Source of the DNA: Arsukibacterium ikkense
Lineage (GTDB): Bacteria; Pseudomonadota; Gammaproteobacteria; Enterobacterales; Alteromonadaceae
Direction: 5' to 3'
Assembly (NCBI RefSeq): GCF_000987775.1
Contig: NZ_LAHO01000021.1
Coordinates: forward strand, 1-64,000
DNA length: 64,000 bases
In this document: one piece after another, positions 24,387-33,705 of the stretch
How the letters are laid out: each line of letters starts with the position of its first letter
Position numbering within the stretch: the first letter of the stretch is position 1
Notes under the pieces: generated by a model
What the model saw: the letters and a program-made list of their open reading frames with translations, nothing else
Told to the model about the DNA's origin: nothing
The model's database searches: none
Translations under genes and position numbers: made by a program

Positions 24387-26651
24387 ATGCGAAACATCCG
24401 GCAACTACTGGTTGCATTAATGATTACATCGCTGGCCGCTTGCGGCGGCGGCGGTACCTTGGGCGGTGGCGGCGATGGCGGCGGTACAGGTGGTAACACG
24501 CCAGTGTTTACGCTGGCACTGACCTTAACCAATGCGGCTGGCACTGAGTCAACTAACTTGTCGCAGGCGACACCGTTAACCGTGACCGCAACTTTAACCG
24601 CCACCAATAACGGCAATGTAGCTAATCAGTTGATTAGTTTTGATGTCTCTGGTGAGAATTTAGCCAGTCTTGGCAATGATTCTGGCGCTGCTGCGACCAA
24701 TGCCAATGGTGTGGCAATAATTACCCTGAATGTCGGTAATCGCTCTGGCGCTGGCCAGGTGAGCGCTGCTTTTGGCGAAACCTCTGCTACGGCCGTATTT
24801 AATTCTGCTGGCGATGGTGGGGATCAGGTTGATATTACTATTGGCTCAGTGTCACTGATTGCCGATACGTTGCAGCTTGGCACTGGCGCATCCAGCAAAA
24901 TAGAGCTTACTGCACTGGTGCGTGACACTAATAACGTGGTGTTAGCCGACATTCCGGTAACCTTCGCCACAGATTCTGGTGAGTTGGTGCAGCTTGACAG
25001 TGTCACCGCAGCCAACGGTGTTGCCAAAGCGACCCTGACATCGCAGACGAATAAAACTAATCGTGATGTTGTTGTGACTGCCCGGGTTCAGCAGCAGAGT
25101 TCGCAACTAACGGTAGCCGTCGTTGGCACCAGCATCGAAATTGCTGCACCGAATTCTGTGGTGTTGGCGGATACTTCCACCATTGATTTGTTCCTGACAG
25201 ATGCAAATGGTATCGGTATACAAGGTACGGTAATTGAAGTGTCGTCAGCACTGGGTAATACGCTTAGCGTTACCAGTCCTGTTACCGCAGGAAGTGCAGG
25301 TAAAGCGAGCCTGACTTACACTGCTACTAACAGTGGTATTGATACCTTATCGGTAACCGCTTTAGGTGTAACTAACAGCAAGACTATCAACATCAGTGCC
25401 GATGAGTTCGCATTTTCAACATTGGTTGACGGTAATGGTGTGCCGCGCACTGGAGAGCCAGTGCAGGAAGTGCCGTTAAATACTGCGCAGCAAGTCGAAG
25501 TAGAGTGGAAAGTAAATAACGCCCCACCTGCACCGTCCGAAGTTACATTCAATACCACCCGTGGTGTCATCGCTAACTCTGCGGCTAACCTGGCAAGCAG
25601 CGTAACGTCAACCGGCTTTACCAACGCGCAGGGTAAGGCGAGTGCTTTCATCCGCTCGCAGTTTGCCGGGCTGGCGACAATCAGCGCCGTAGGGGGTGAC
25701 GGTGAAAATGCTGTTAGTGCTAAGAAAGTAGTTGAGTTTGTTGCGGTTAATCCGACCAAAATTGAAGCCCAGGCATTTCCTGCACAAGTTGGCGTTGGCG
25801 AGTCCAGTGCTATCAGGGCAATAGTGCGTGATATCAACAACAATCCGGTTAAAAATGAGACTATCGTATTTTCACTGGATAATTCAGCAGGTGGCACTAT
25901 TAGTACGGGTACTGCCATTACCAATTCGCAGGGGGTGGCATCTACGGTGTTTACTGCAGATGCGACAACGGGAGCTGGCATTAATGGTGAAAATCTGGTG
26001 ATCAGAGCCAGTTTGCAAACCAATAACAATATTTTTGACAGTACCGATATAGCAGTGGGTCAGCGCACGTTATTTTTCCGTTTTGGTACCGGTAACGTGA
26101 TTACTAAACCAAGCGCCAGCACCTATGCTAAAGAGTTTTCGATTATTGTTACTGATAGCTCTGGCAATGCCGTAGCCGGTCAGCAGTTAAATGTTGCGGT
26201 TACCTCTATTAATTATCGTAAGGGGTATTGGGTTCCATTTCCTGCTGCGCCTGCAGCCTTCAAGAATTGGATAACTTCAGGTACCTTGCCTCCAGAGGGC
26301 AGGGTCGCGCCAATAAACTGTATATCAGAAGATGCGAACTTCAATGGTATCCTGGACGATGGTGAAGATATTAACGGCGATGGTCAGCTGACTCCGGGTA
26401 ATTTTGTAGTGGCACCGGGCCTGGTTACGTCGGATACCAATGGTATCGCCAGCTTTGAAATAACCTATCCGCAAGACGTAGGTAGCTGGTTGGATGTGCG
26501 GATGCAGGTATCAGGTTTTGCTTCTGGAACTGAGAACATTAGTTTCAGAGAGTATTCACTGCCAACCGCTGCGGATGATTTAACCACCGAGACCTCGCAA
26601 CCTGCAAGCAACCCATTCGGGGTTGTTCAGAATTGCTCAGTGCCAGGTTAA
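24387..26651 (+). CDS. Ig-like (Big_1) repeat lipoprotein
   Basis: A 754-aa exported lipoprotein: signal peptide MRNIRQLLVALMITSLAAC with lipobox LAAC, then a Gly-rich linker (GGGGTLGGGGDGGG). Repeated bacterial Ig-like domains of the invasin/intimin Big_1 type follow. Each shows a VxVTFxxxxG strand, ANGVAKATLT or NSQGVASTVFTA turns, and an 80-110 residue spacing; about five are visible. Near residue 640 two acidic loops (DANFNGILDD and DINGDGQL) look like EF-hand/dockerin-type Ca sites. The start at 24387 has AGGGAGA upstream. The function may be surface adhesion or matrix. It is low-complexity and monocistronic. Confidence 0.82.
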   Translation: MRNIRQLLVALMITSLAACGGGGTLGGGGDGGGTGGNTPVFTLALTLTNAAGTESTNLSQATPLTVTATLTATNNGNVANQLISFDVSGENLASLGNDSGAAATNANGVAIITLNVGNRSGAGQVSAAFGETSATAVFNSAGDGGDQVDITIGSVSLIADTLQLGTGASSKIELTALVRDTNNVVLADIPVTFATDSGELVQLDSVTAANGVAKATLTSQTNKTNRDVVVTARVQQQSSQLTVAVVGTSIEIAAPNSVVLADTSTIDLFLTDANGIGIQGTVIEVSSALGNTLSVTSPVTAGSAGKASLTYTATNSGIDTLSVTALGVTNSKTINISADEFAFSTLVDGNGVPRTGEPVQEVPLNTAQQVEVEWKVNNAPPAPSEVTFNTTRGVIANSAANLASSVTSTGFTNAQGKASAFIRSQFAGLATISAVGGDGENAVSAKKVVEFVAVNPTKIEAQAFPAQVGVGESSAIRAIVRDINNNPVKNETIVFSLDNSAGGTISTGTAITNSQGVASTVFTADATTGAGINGENLVIRASLQTNNNIFDSTDIAVGQRTLFFRFGTGNVITKPSASTYAKEFSIIVTDSSGNAVAGQQLNVAVTSINYRKGYWVPFPAAPAAFKNWITSGTLPPEGRVAPINCISEDANFNGILDDGEDINGDGQLTPGNFVVAPGLVTSDTNGIASFEITYPQDVGSWLDVRMQVSGFASGTENISFREYSLPTAADDLTTETSQPASNPFGVVQNCSVPG

Positions 26652-26662
26652 ACCTCAGACAT

Positions 26663-26696
26663 AAAAAGGGGAGCTTAATAAGCTCCCCTTTTTTTA
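26663..26696. terminator. Bidirectional terminator between the Ig lipoprotein gene and astB
   Basis: Stem AAAAGGGGAGCTT / AAGCTCCCCTTTT with loop AAT and a T-run; mirrored A-run for the minus strand. It serves both convergent genes. Confidence 0.93.
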
Positions 26697-26710
26697 TACT
26701 GTTTTTTTAT

Positions 26711-28051
26711 TTACCGCTGAAACTGATACACAGAACCTAAGTTTAAAATCTGGGTTAGCTCATCCAGCGCGGCCCGGGATTCTTTTAGCAGTTGCGGATC
26801 GGCTAAATCGGCTTCAGAGATTTGATCGCGATAGTGCTTGTCTACCCAGCTGTTTAACGTAGCAAACAGTTGGTCGTTCATCAGCACGTGCGGGTTTACC
26901 GCCTGTCGCTCCTGCTCACTTAATGCCACCCGCAGCCTTAAACACGCCGGGCCGCCACCATTACGCATGCTTTGTTTTACATCATAATAATGCACCTGTT
27001 TAATCGGCGTACCGCGACTGGTTAGTTCGCTCAGGTAACGGTGTACTGCCGGATTATCCTGACATTCAGTTGGCGCAATAATCGCCATCTCGCCATTGGC
27101 AAGGGTAATCACCTGGGTGTTAAATAAGTAGGTGTTAATAGCTTCTTGCACCGACACCTCGTTATCATTCACCTCTATCAGGAATAACTCGCTGTCGTTG
27201 CCAAATTTACGCTTTAGCTCATCCAGTTTACTCTGGGTGTCAACAAAGGCTTGCTGGTGGTAAAACAACACATTCTGGTTACCCACGGCAATCACATCGT
27301 TGTGAAACACGCCCTGATCAATCACCTCAGGGTTTTGTTGCATGTACACCACATGGTCATTACTTAAGCCATGTAAGCGCGCTACCGCCTCACAGGCTTC
27401 CAGTGTGTGCCGTGCCGGAAAGCGCTTAGGTGCCGGTTTGCTTTGATCGAACGCATAACGACCAAACACAAACAACTCCACACCTTTTTTGCCGTAGGCA
27501 CTGCATAATCTGGTATGATTCGCTGCACCTTCGTCGCCAAAGTGATCGTTGTCAGGCAAATGCTGATGATGTGCAAAGTGCGCCGGATCAGCAAACATCG
27601 CCTGTAATATTCTGCCGGTAGTTTGTGGTTCCAGCGAGCGATGAAATTTATTGGTTAAATTTGCCGGTGTAAAGTGCACCTTGTTGTCGCTGGTATCGGC
27701 ACTGGGTGAAATGGTTGCGGCATTTGCCGTCCACATACTGGATGCAGAACACACCGCGCGAAACACTGCCGGGGCCTGTTTTGCCGCTTTGGCAATAATA
27801 TCGCTGTCTGAACCAGTAAAGCCGAGCCGGCGTAGGGTATAGACATCAGGACGCTCTTGCGGAGCCAGTACGCCTTGCACTAAACCTAAGTCGTGTAAGG
27901 CTTTCATTTTTTGCAAACCTTGCTTCGCCGCTTGTTTTGGGCTGGAAGTATTGTTAGCGTTAGATAAAGAGGCAACATTGCCGACTGATAAACCGGCATA
28001 GTTATGGGTTGGTCCTACCAGACCATCGAAATTTGCTTCAAAGTACTTCAT
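26711..28051 (-). CDS. astB: N-succinylarginine dihydrolase
   Basis: Second step of the arginine succinyltransferase (AST) pathway: N2-succinylarginine to N2-succinylornithine, CO2 and ammonia. It is 446 aa (E. coli 447). The opening ANFDGLVGPTHNYAGLSVGN and GDEGAANHTRLC are family-specific. RNGGGPACLRLRV carries the catalytic Cys370 of the amidinotransferase-like fold. It stands alone: astA, astC, astD and astE are not in the window, so the pathway is dispersed or the rest lies elsewhere. Confidence 0.95.
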   Translation of the reverse strand: MKYFEANFDGLVGPTHNYAGLSVGNVASLSNANNTSSPKQAAKQGLQKMKALHDLGLVQGVLAPQERPDVYTLRRLGFTGSDSDIIAKAAKQAPAVFRAVCSASSMWTANAATISPSADTSDNKVHFTPANLTNKFHRSLEPQTTGRILQAMFADPAHFAHHQHLPDNDHFGDEGAANHTRLCSAYGKKGVELFVFGRYAFDQSKPAPKRFPARHTLEACEAVARLHGLSNDHVVYMQQNPEVIDQGVFHNDVIAVGNQNVLFYHQQAFVDTQSKLDELKRKFGNDSELFLIEVNDNEVSVQEAINTYLFNTQVITLANGEMAIIAPTECQDNPAVHRYLSELTSRGTPIKQVHYYDVKQSMRNGGGPACLRLRVALSEQERQAVNPHVLMNDQLFATLNSWVDKHYRDQISEADLADPQLLKESRAALDELTQILNLGSVYQFQR

Positions 28052-28279
28052 TTTGCTTTATATCCTTCTGTTGGAAGGGGCACTGTTTTTATTATTATTG
28101 CGGCCGCTTATTTTTTTATGCTTCATTTAGGAGTTGGCTATCAAATAGCCGTTGGGCCTGTAAAATAGCCCGGATTGCATAATAATGAGTTTATTCACTT
28201 GTCACAACTGCGGTTTGCGGATATATGTTAAAAAAGGGCGGCCAAAAGGCAGTCACAGTTAGGGAATTCAGGTTTTAAG

Positions 28280-30886
28280 ATGGCGAAATCACTGGTAATA
28301 GTCGAATCACCGGCAAAAGCAAAGACAATCAATAAATATTTAGGAAACGATTATGTCGTTAAATCCAGCGTTGGCCATATCCGTGATCTGCCCACCAGCA
28401 GCAGTAAGGATAAAGCCCGCACTACTGATAAAAGCCTGAGTAAAGAAGAAAAGGATTACAAAGCGCTGGTTGACCGGATGGGCATAGACCCGGCGCATGG
28501 CTGGAAAGCCCGTTACGAGATTTTGCCAGGCAAAGAAAAGGTGGTGAAGGAACTCAAAGCGTTAGCTGACAAAGCCGATACTATTTATCTGGCAACGGAT
28601 TTGGATCGCGAAGGAGAAGCGATTGCCTGGCATTTACAGCAAATTATTGGCGGCGAACCGGCTCGTTTTAAGCGGGTGGTGTTTAACGAAATTACTAAAA
28701 ATGCCATTCAAAGCGCTTTTGAAGAGCCGGGTGATGTTAACGTCGACCGGGTGAATGCCCAGCAAGCGCGCCGGTTTCTGGACCGGGTCGTGGGGTTTAT
28801 GGTGTCGCCTTTGCTTTGGAAAAAGGTCGCCCGAGGCTTGTCTGCTGGCAGGGTGCAATCGGTTGCCGTGCGCCTGGTGGTTGAGCGTGAGCGCGAGATC
28901 AAAGCCTTTGTGCCTGAAGAATACTGGACCGTTGCTGCTGACACATTCACTGCTGCTAAGCAGGCGTTGCAACTGGATGTCACTAAACAGCAGGGTAAAG
29001 CCTTTAAGCCGGTTAATAAAGCCGAAGCTGATACGGCACTGGCGGTGTTAAATAGCGCGGCATACAAGGTACTGGAGCGCGAAGATAAACCCAGCAGCAG
29101 CAAACCTCAGGCACCTTTTATTACCTCAACCTTGCAGCAAGCGGCCAGCACCCGCATGGGCTATGGTGTGAAAAAAACCATGATGCTGGCGCAGCGCTTG
29201 TATGAAGCCGGCCATATTACTTATATGCGTACCGATTCAACCAATTTAAGTAGCGATGCCGTCAGTGCCTGTCGCGATTATATCAGTGCCCAGTTTGGTA
29301 AGCAGTATTTGCCGGAGCAGCCGCTGAGCTATGGCAGCAAAGCAAATGCTCAGGAAGCGCACGAGGCGATACGCCCGTCAGATGTCAATGTGCTGGCCAG
29401 CAGTCTCGGCGAGATGGAAGCTGATGCGCGCAAGTTATATGAGCTTATCTGGCGCCAGTTTGTGGCCTGTCAAATGCCTCCAGCGCAGTATGATGTCAGC
29501 AATATTATTGTGCAGGCTGCCGATTTTGAATTAAAAGCCAAAGGCAGGGTGTTGCGTTTTGATGGTTGGACCCGGGTGCAACCAGCGGTAAAACGCAAAG
29601 ATGAAGAAGACAGCCTGCTACCTGATGTTAAGCCGGGCGAAATATTACAACTGCAGCAACTTCACAGTGCCCAGCATTTCACTAAACCCACCGCGCGGTT
29701 TAGTGAAGCCAGTTTGGTAAAAGAGCTGGAAAAACGGGGCATCGGCCGACCGTCTACTTACGCATCGATTATTTCAACCATTCAGGATCGTGGCTATGTG
29801 CGGGTAGAAAATAAACGTTTCTATGCCGAGAAAATGGGTGAAATTGTGACTGACAGATTAGTTGAGAATTTTAACGATCTGATGAACTACGATTTTACCG
29901 CCAATATGGAACTGAAGCTGGATGATATTGCCAATGGCCAGGCGCAGTGGCGCAAAGAACTGGATAATTTCTATGGCGAATTTTACCAGAAATTAAAAAC
30001 CGCAGAAAATGACCCTGAGCAAGGTGGTATGCGAGCTAACCAGTTTGTGCTGACCGATATCGTCTGCCCCAGCTGTGGCCGTCCTATGGGTATTCGTACT
30101 GCGTCTACCGGGGTGTTTCTGGGCTGCTCGGGCTACAATCTGCCACCAAAGGAGCGTTGTACCACTACCCTTAATTTGCTGCCCGGTGATGAAGCCATCA
30201 AGGTGGCTGACGATGAAGAGCTGGAAACCGAAGCGCTACGCCAGAAAAAGCGCTGTGGCAAATGTGGCACAGCAATGGATAGCTACTTGATTGATGAGCA
30301 GCGTAAACTGCACGTGTGTGGTAATAACCCTCAATGCGATGGGTACGAGCTGGAAGCCGGTAATTTCAAAATTAAAGGTTATGACGGCCCGCTGCTTGAA
30401 TGTGACAAATGCGGCAGTGATATGCAGTTAAAGTCTGGTCGTTTTGGTAAGTATTTTGGCTGTACCAACAGTGAATGCAAAAATACCCGTAAGCTGTTAC
30501 GTAGCGGTGAAGCCGCACCACCAAAAGAAGATCCGGTGCATTTGCCTGAGCTGAAATGCGAAAAATCTGAGGCCTATTTTGTGTTGCGTGATGGTGCTGC
30601 CGGCTTATTTATGGCTGCTTCAACCTTCCCTAAATCGCGGGAAACCCGCGCGCCATTGGTCAGTGAATTAAAGGCGTTTCGTGAACGGATTTCGCCTAAA
30701 TTCTATTATCTGGCCGATGCGCCAGTAAAAGATAAAGAGGGTAACCCCAGTATTGTGCGCTGGAGCCGTAAAACCAAACAGCAATATGTCATGACAGAAA
30801 AAGACGGTAAAGCCACCGGTTGGGCCGCCTGGTATGAGAACGGCAAATGGGTTGTAGCCAGTAAAGATAAACCGGCAACCGGCTAG
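28280..30886 (+). CDS. topA: DNA topoisomerase I
   Basis: A type IA topoisomerase that relaxes negative supercoils. It is 868 aa (E. coli 865). The Toprim domain (SLVIVESPAKAKTINKYLG, then ATDLDREGEAIAWH with the metal Asp/Glu set) precedes the core. The catalytic Tyr315 is in GHITYMRTDS. The C-terminal part holds three four-Cys zinc ribbons: CPSCG...C, CGKCG...C and CDKCG...C, between about residues 596 and 740. A basic tail domain follows. It is monocistronic, with AGGGAATTC ahead of the ATG. Confidence 0.97.
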   Translation: MAKSLVIVESPAKAKTINKYLGNDYVVKSSVGHIRDLPTSSSKDKARTTDKSLSKEEKDYKALVDRMGIDPAHGWKARYEILPGKEKVVKELKALADKADTIYLATDLDREGEAIAWHLQQIIGGEPARFKRVVFNEITKNAIQSAFEEPGDVNVDRVNAQQARRFLDRVVGFMVSPLLWKKVARGLSAGRVQSVAVRLVVEREREIKAFVPEEYWTVAADTFTAAKQALQLDVTKQQGKAFKPVNKAEADTALAVLNSAAYKVLEREDKPSSSKPQAPFITSTLQQAASTRMGYGVKKTMMLAQRLYEAGHITYMRTDSTNLSSDAVSACRDYISAQFGKQYLPEQPLSYGSKANAQEAHEAIRPSDVNVLASSLGEMEADARKLYELIWRQFVACQMPPAQYDVSNIIVQAADFELKAKGRVLRFDGWTRVQPAVKRKDEEDSLLPDVKPGEILQLQQLHSAQHFTKPTARFSEASLVKELEKRGIGRPSTYASIISTIQDRGYVRVENKRFYAEKMGEIVTDRLVENFNDLMNYDFTANMELKLDDIANGQAQWRKELDNFYGEFYQKLKTAENDPEQGGMRANQFVLTDIVCPSCGRPMGIRTASTGVFLGCSGYNLPPKERCTTTLNLLPGDEAIKVADDEELETEALRQKKRCGKCGTAMDSYLIDEQRKLHVCGNNPQCDGYELEAGNFKIKGYDGPLLECDKCGSDMQLKSGRFGKYFGCTNSECKNTRKLLRSGEAAPPKEDPVHLPELKCEKSEAYFVLRDGAAGLFMAASTFPKSRETRAPLVSELKAFRERISPKFYYLADAPVKDKEGNPSIVRWSRKTKQQYVMTEKDGKATGWAAWYENGKWVVASKDKPATG

Positions 30887-30902
30887 CCCGTTCAGAGACG
30901 TA

Positions 30903-30936
30903 AACAACAAAGGCACCCGCAGGTGCCTTTGTTGTT
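30903..30936. terminator. Bidirectional terminator between topA and the coiled-coil protein gene
   Basis: A perfect 15-bp stem: AACAACAAAGGCACC / GGTGCCTTTGTTGTT with a 4-nt loop, between convergent genes. The T-tract is interrupted by G, as often seen in paired terminators. Confidence 0.8.
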
Positions 30937-30951
30937 ATTAAGCGTGGTATC

Positions 30952-31716
30952 TTACCATTTACGTTTTGGTGCAAATAACTCGTCGATATCTTTGTTTTCT
31001 TTTTCTTCTTTTTTCTCTCTGTCCCTTAAATTGCCTGCTTTCAGTTCAGTGGCAATATCTTCCAGAGTTTGGATTACCTCAGCTTTCCTGCTTACTACAT
31101 ACTCATCCTGATGGCTGGTATTAGTGAGTGAGGTGAGTGCTTTTTCAAAATACTGCCGGGCTGAACCCAGCATATTGTTGCTGCGGGCTTGCTTGCCCCT
31201 TTTAATCTGACTTTCGACATTGATCCGTAATTGCAGCACCTCTAAACGTTTGTCTTCAGCAATCACCGCCGCGGTCTCGATATTGCCGCGGGCGTGCTCA
31301 CTTCGTAAAGTCGTACGCAGCTTTTTGATGCCACGAATTAAGGCAATCAGTTGCTGATCGTTGTCGGGTAGGGTGAGGTTGTCATTGCTGGCGGCATCGG
31401 GATTTAGCGGCTCTTTCAGGCGGTTTTCGGTTTCGTGCAGCCGCTGCTTTAAATCCCGGGCTGTAGGGTCTAACTCCACCATAGCCCGCAATGCAAATGC
31501 GGTGCGCTTTAACAGCATATTGCCAATAATCGGTGTTAAAGGCACATTAGCACTATTGACCAGCATATCTTCAGTATCGTCGAGTAAATGACGTAATTTG
31601 GTAAATTCTGCCCGCTTCAGGCTGGCTATCCGCTCTTTATGTTGTTGCACGACATTGACGATAACAGCAATAATCACCAAAGCTATAATTAGCGAGATGA
31701 TAATGGGTAAAAGCAT
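30952..31716 (-). CDS. Hypothetical membrane-anchored coiled-coil protein
   Basis: I do not recognise a named family. The 254-aa protein starts with one strongly hydrophobic helix (residues 1-23, LLPIIISLIIALVIIAVIV). A charged, largely helical region rich in Leu/Glu/Arg/Lys heptads follows. The C-terminus is very acidic/basic (REKKEEKENKDIDE, ending FAPKRKW). TPIIGNMLLKRTAFALRAM and GSARQYFEKALTSLTN hint at TPR-like helices. It is probably an inner-membrane protein with a cytoplasmic helical domain. It lies 74 bp downstream of the soluble histidine kinase on the same strand, so the two may be co-transcribed. Confidence 0.75.
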   Translation of the reverse strand: MLLPIIISLIIALVIIAVIVNVVQQHKERIASLKRAEFTKLRHLLDDTEDMLVNSANVPLTPIIGNMLLKRTAFALRAMVELDPTARDLKQRLHETENRLKEPLNPDAASNDNLTLPDNDQQLIALIRGIKKLRTTLRSEHARGNIETAAVIAEDKRLEVLQLRINVESQIKRGKQARSNNMLGSARQYFEKALTSLTNTSHQDEYVVSRKAEVIQTLEDIATELKAGNLRDREKKEEKENKDIDELFAPKRKW

Positions 31717-31790
31717 GCAGACCTCTGATCGACTTTGCGTTTATAAATGATAGTAATCTGAATTGGCAATAATGAACAGTTTTCTGCACA

Positions 31791-32480
31791 TCAGGGCAAA
31801 CTCAGGCTAAAAACGCCACCGTTATGTACTCCGCCATTTTCCAGACACACTTTACCGCGCAGGTTTTTATTTCGATGCGCCTTGGCAATCAGTTTTGCAA
31901 AAAATATTCCAAGTCCGGTGTGGCCATGCTTTAAATTAAGTTTATTCATATCAGGGCTGGCGTCTTGTAACATAAAGTCAGGAAAGCCCGGGCCATCGTC
32001 GGCCACGCTGATTTGCAGGGTATCGGCCACCACCCAGGCACTAAGGGAAATGCGCTTGTTACTGTAGCGTAGCGCATTGGCTATGGCATCGTTCAGCATG
32101 TTTAACACCAAATCCCGGTCGAAAAACCAGCTTAAGTTCTCATCAACTTCCACCCGCACCTCAATACCACGCTGCGCGGCGAAATACTGGTTTTTCAGCA
32201 ACAGCTCTTCGAAAATCTCGGCTAAAAAGTGCTGATCAATCTGAATGGGCAGTTGCTCTCGTTCTAATCGATACAGTGACAACAGTTGCAATAAATTAGA
32301 GTTAAGCCGATTGGCTTCATAATGCAAACGTGCCAACTCGTCCCTGGCATCACTGGACAATTTATTACCTTCGGCCTGAATTAACTCCGCCGACTGAATA
32401 AGCATGCAGAGCGAATTCTTCATATCGTGCACACTGCAGGCCAGCACAGTGGCAAAATCAATTTCTGTTGATGCAGACAT
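31791..32480 (-). CDS. Soluble orphan sensor histidine kinase
   Basis: A 229-aa kinase with no membrane segment and no separate sensor domain. The H-box lies at the extreme N-terminus (HDMKNSL, phospho-acceptor His18). The ATPase domain has an N-box (LNDAIANALRYS), G1 (DDGPGFP) and G2 (HTGLGIFFAKLIAKAH). Dimerisation helices span about residues 10-75. No response regulator gene is adjacent: cysB is divergent upstream and a coiled-coil membrane protein follows. It presumably senses through a partner protein or phosphorylates a distant regulator. Confidence 0.88.
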   Translation of the reverse strand: MSASTEIDFATVLACSVHDMKNSLCMLIQSAELIQAEGNKLSSDARDELARLHYEANRLNSNLLQLLSLYRLEREQLPIQIDQHFLAEIFEELLLKNQYFAAQRGIEVRVEVDENLSWFFDRDLVLNMLNDAIANALRYSNKRISLSAWVVADTLQISVADDGPGFPDFMLQDASPDMNKLNLKHGHTGLGIFFAKLIAKAHRNKNLRGKVCLENGGVHNGGVFSLSLP

Positions 32481-32636
32481 AAGGGTTCCCCGGAACTGAC
32501 TATGACAGCGGTCAGTGAGTTGTTAACTGTTTTTTGCTACTAATAGTTATAGCATCGTCTGTTATAAAAATTAGTTGGAATATCTGACAAGACGGGTATA
32601 TTGAACGGTGATCATTCTTTACCGGACCTGGGCCAG

Positions 32637-33614
32637 ATGAAATTACAGCAATTGCGCTACATTGTTGAGGTGCTTAATCATAACTTAAATGTGTCGGCAA
32701 CGGCAGAAAGCCTTTATACCTCGCAACCTGGGATCAGTAAACAGGTTCGCATGTTAGAAGACGAATTAGGGATCCAGGTGTTTGGCCGCAGTGGCAAACA
32801 TTTGACTCATGTTACCCCTGCCGGGCGTGATGTGATTGAAATCGCCCAGCAAATTCTGGCTAAGGTAGAAAGCATCAAGGCTGTTGCCAAAGAACATACC
32901 TTGCCAGATCAGGGGAAACTTAACATCGCTACCACCCATACGCAGGCGCGTTACGCTTTGCCACCGGTGATCAGTGGCTTTATGCAGAAATACCCCAAAG
33001 TATCACTGCATATGCATCAGGGCTCGCCGCAGCAAATCTCCGAAGCGGCCTCGCGTGGTGAGGCCGATTTTGCTATTGCCACCGAAGCCCTGCATTTATA
33101 TAGTGATTTAGTGATGTTGCCCTGCTACCACTGGAACCGCAGTGTTATTGTGCGCCAGGACCATCCGCTGGCGCAGTTAGGCCGGAAAATTGCGGTAGAA
33201 GATGTGGCGCAACATCCTATCGTAACCTACGTATTTGGCTTTACCGGCCGCTCAGAGCTGGATCGAGCTTTTGGTGCCAAAGGGCTGGAGCCCCGGATAG
33301 TCTTTACCGCGACCGATGCTGATGTGTTGAAAACCTATGTCAGGCTGGGGCTGGGCGTTGGGGTAATTGCTTCTATGGCGATTGACCCGCAATTAGACAA
33401 AGATCTGGTAGCCTTAGATGCCAGCCATTTGTTTGAAGCCTCTACCACTAAAATCGGTTTTCGCAAGGGAGCCTTTTTACGCACCTACATGTATGACTTT
33501 ATCGAACGTTTTGCCCCGCATCTGACCAAAGATGTGGTTGAGCGGGCGAATTTGCTGAGAAATCAGGAAGAAATTGACCGGATGTTTGATAGTTTTGTGC
33601 TACCGGTACGCTAA
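32637..33614 (+). CDS. cysB: LysR-type regulator CysB
   Basis: Activates cysteine-biosynthesis and sulfur-assimilation genes with N-acetylserine as inducer. It is 325 aa (E. coli CysB 324). The winged HTH is MKLQQLRYIVEVLNHNLNVS through TSQPGISKQVRMLEDELG. The effector domain has TTHTQARYALPPVI and TYVFGFTGRSELDRAF, which are CysB-specific. The start at 32637 removes 12 upstream residues that have no counterpart in the family. It is divergent from the kinase gene. Because it governs sulfur supply, it may influence metE and the sulfur operon indirectly. Confidence 0.95.
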   Translation: MKLQQLRYIVEVLNHNLNVSATAESLYTSQPGISKQVRMLEDELGIQVFGRSGKHLTHVTPAGRDVIEIAQQILAKVESIKAVAKEHTLPDQGKLNIATTHTQARYALPPVISGFMQKYPKVSLHMHQGSPQQISEAASRGEADFAIATEALHLYSDLVMLPCYHWNRSVIVRQDHPLAQLGRKIAVEDVAQHPIVTYVFGFTGRSELDRAFGAKGLEPRIVFTATDADVLKTYVRLGLGVGVIASMAIDPQLDKDLVALDASHLFEASTTKIGFRKGAFLRTYMYDFIERFAPHLTKDVVERANLLRNQEEIDRMFDSFVLPVR

Positions 33615-33626
33615 ACGTTGTTACTG

Positions 33627-33666
33627 AAAACGGCCAGAACGCAGTGCTGCACTCTGGCTGTTTTTT
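33627..33666. terminator. Terminator between cysB and metE
   Basis: A 12-bp stem AAAACGGCCAGA / TCTGGCTGTTTT (one G-T pair) with an inner GCAG/CTGC stem and a T-run on the plus strand. It lies between convergent genes. Confidence 0.87.
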
Positions 33667-33705
33667 ATGCTAAGCCGTTACCTTATTTTTGCTACAAATC
33701 ATCCG

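Noticed and set aside
25316..26029. 237-codon minus-strand reading frame
   Set aside because: Shadow of the Ig-like lipoprotein gene; composition mirrors its Val/Thr/Ala repeats and there is no ribosome site.
28180..28210. ArgR box upstream of astB/topA (TGAGTTTATTCA)
   Set aside because: Half-site spacing is two bases too short for an ArgR box and there is no tandem partner.
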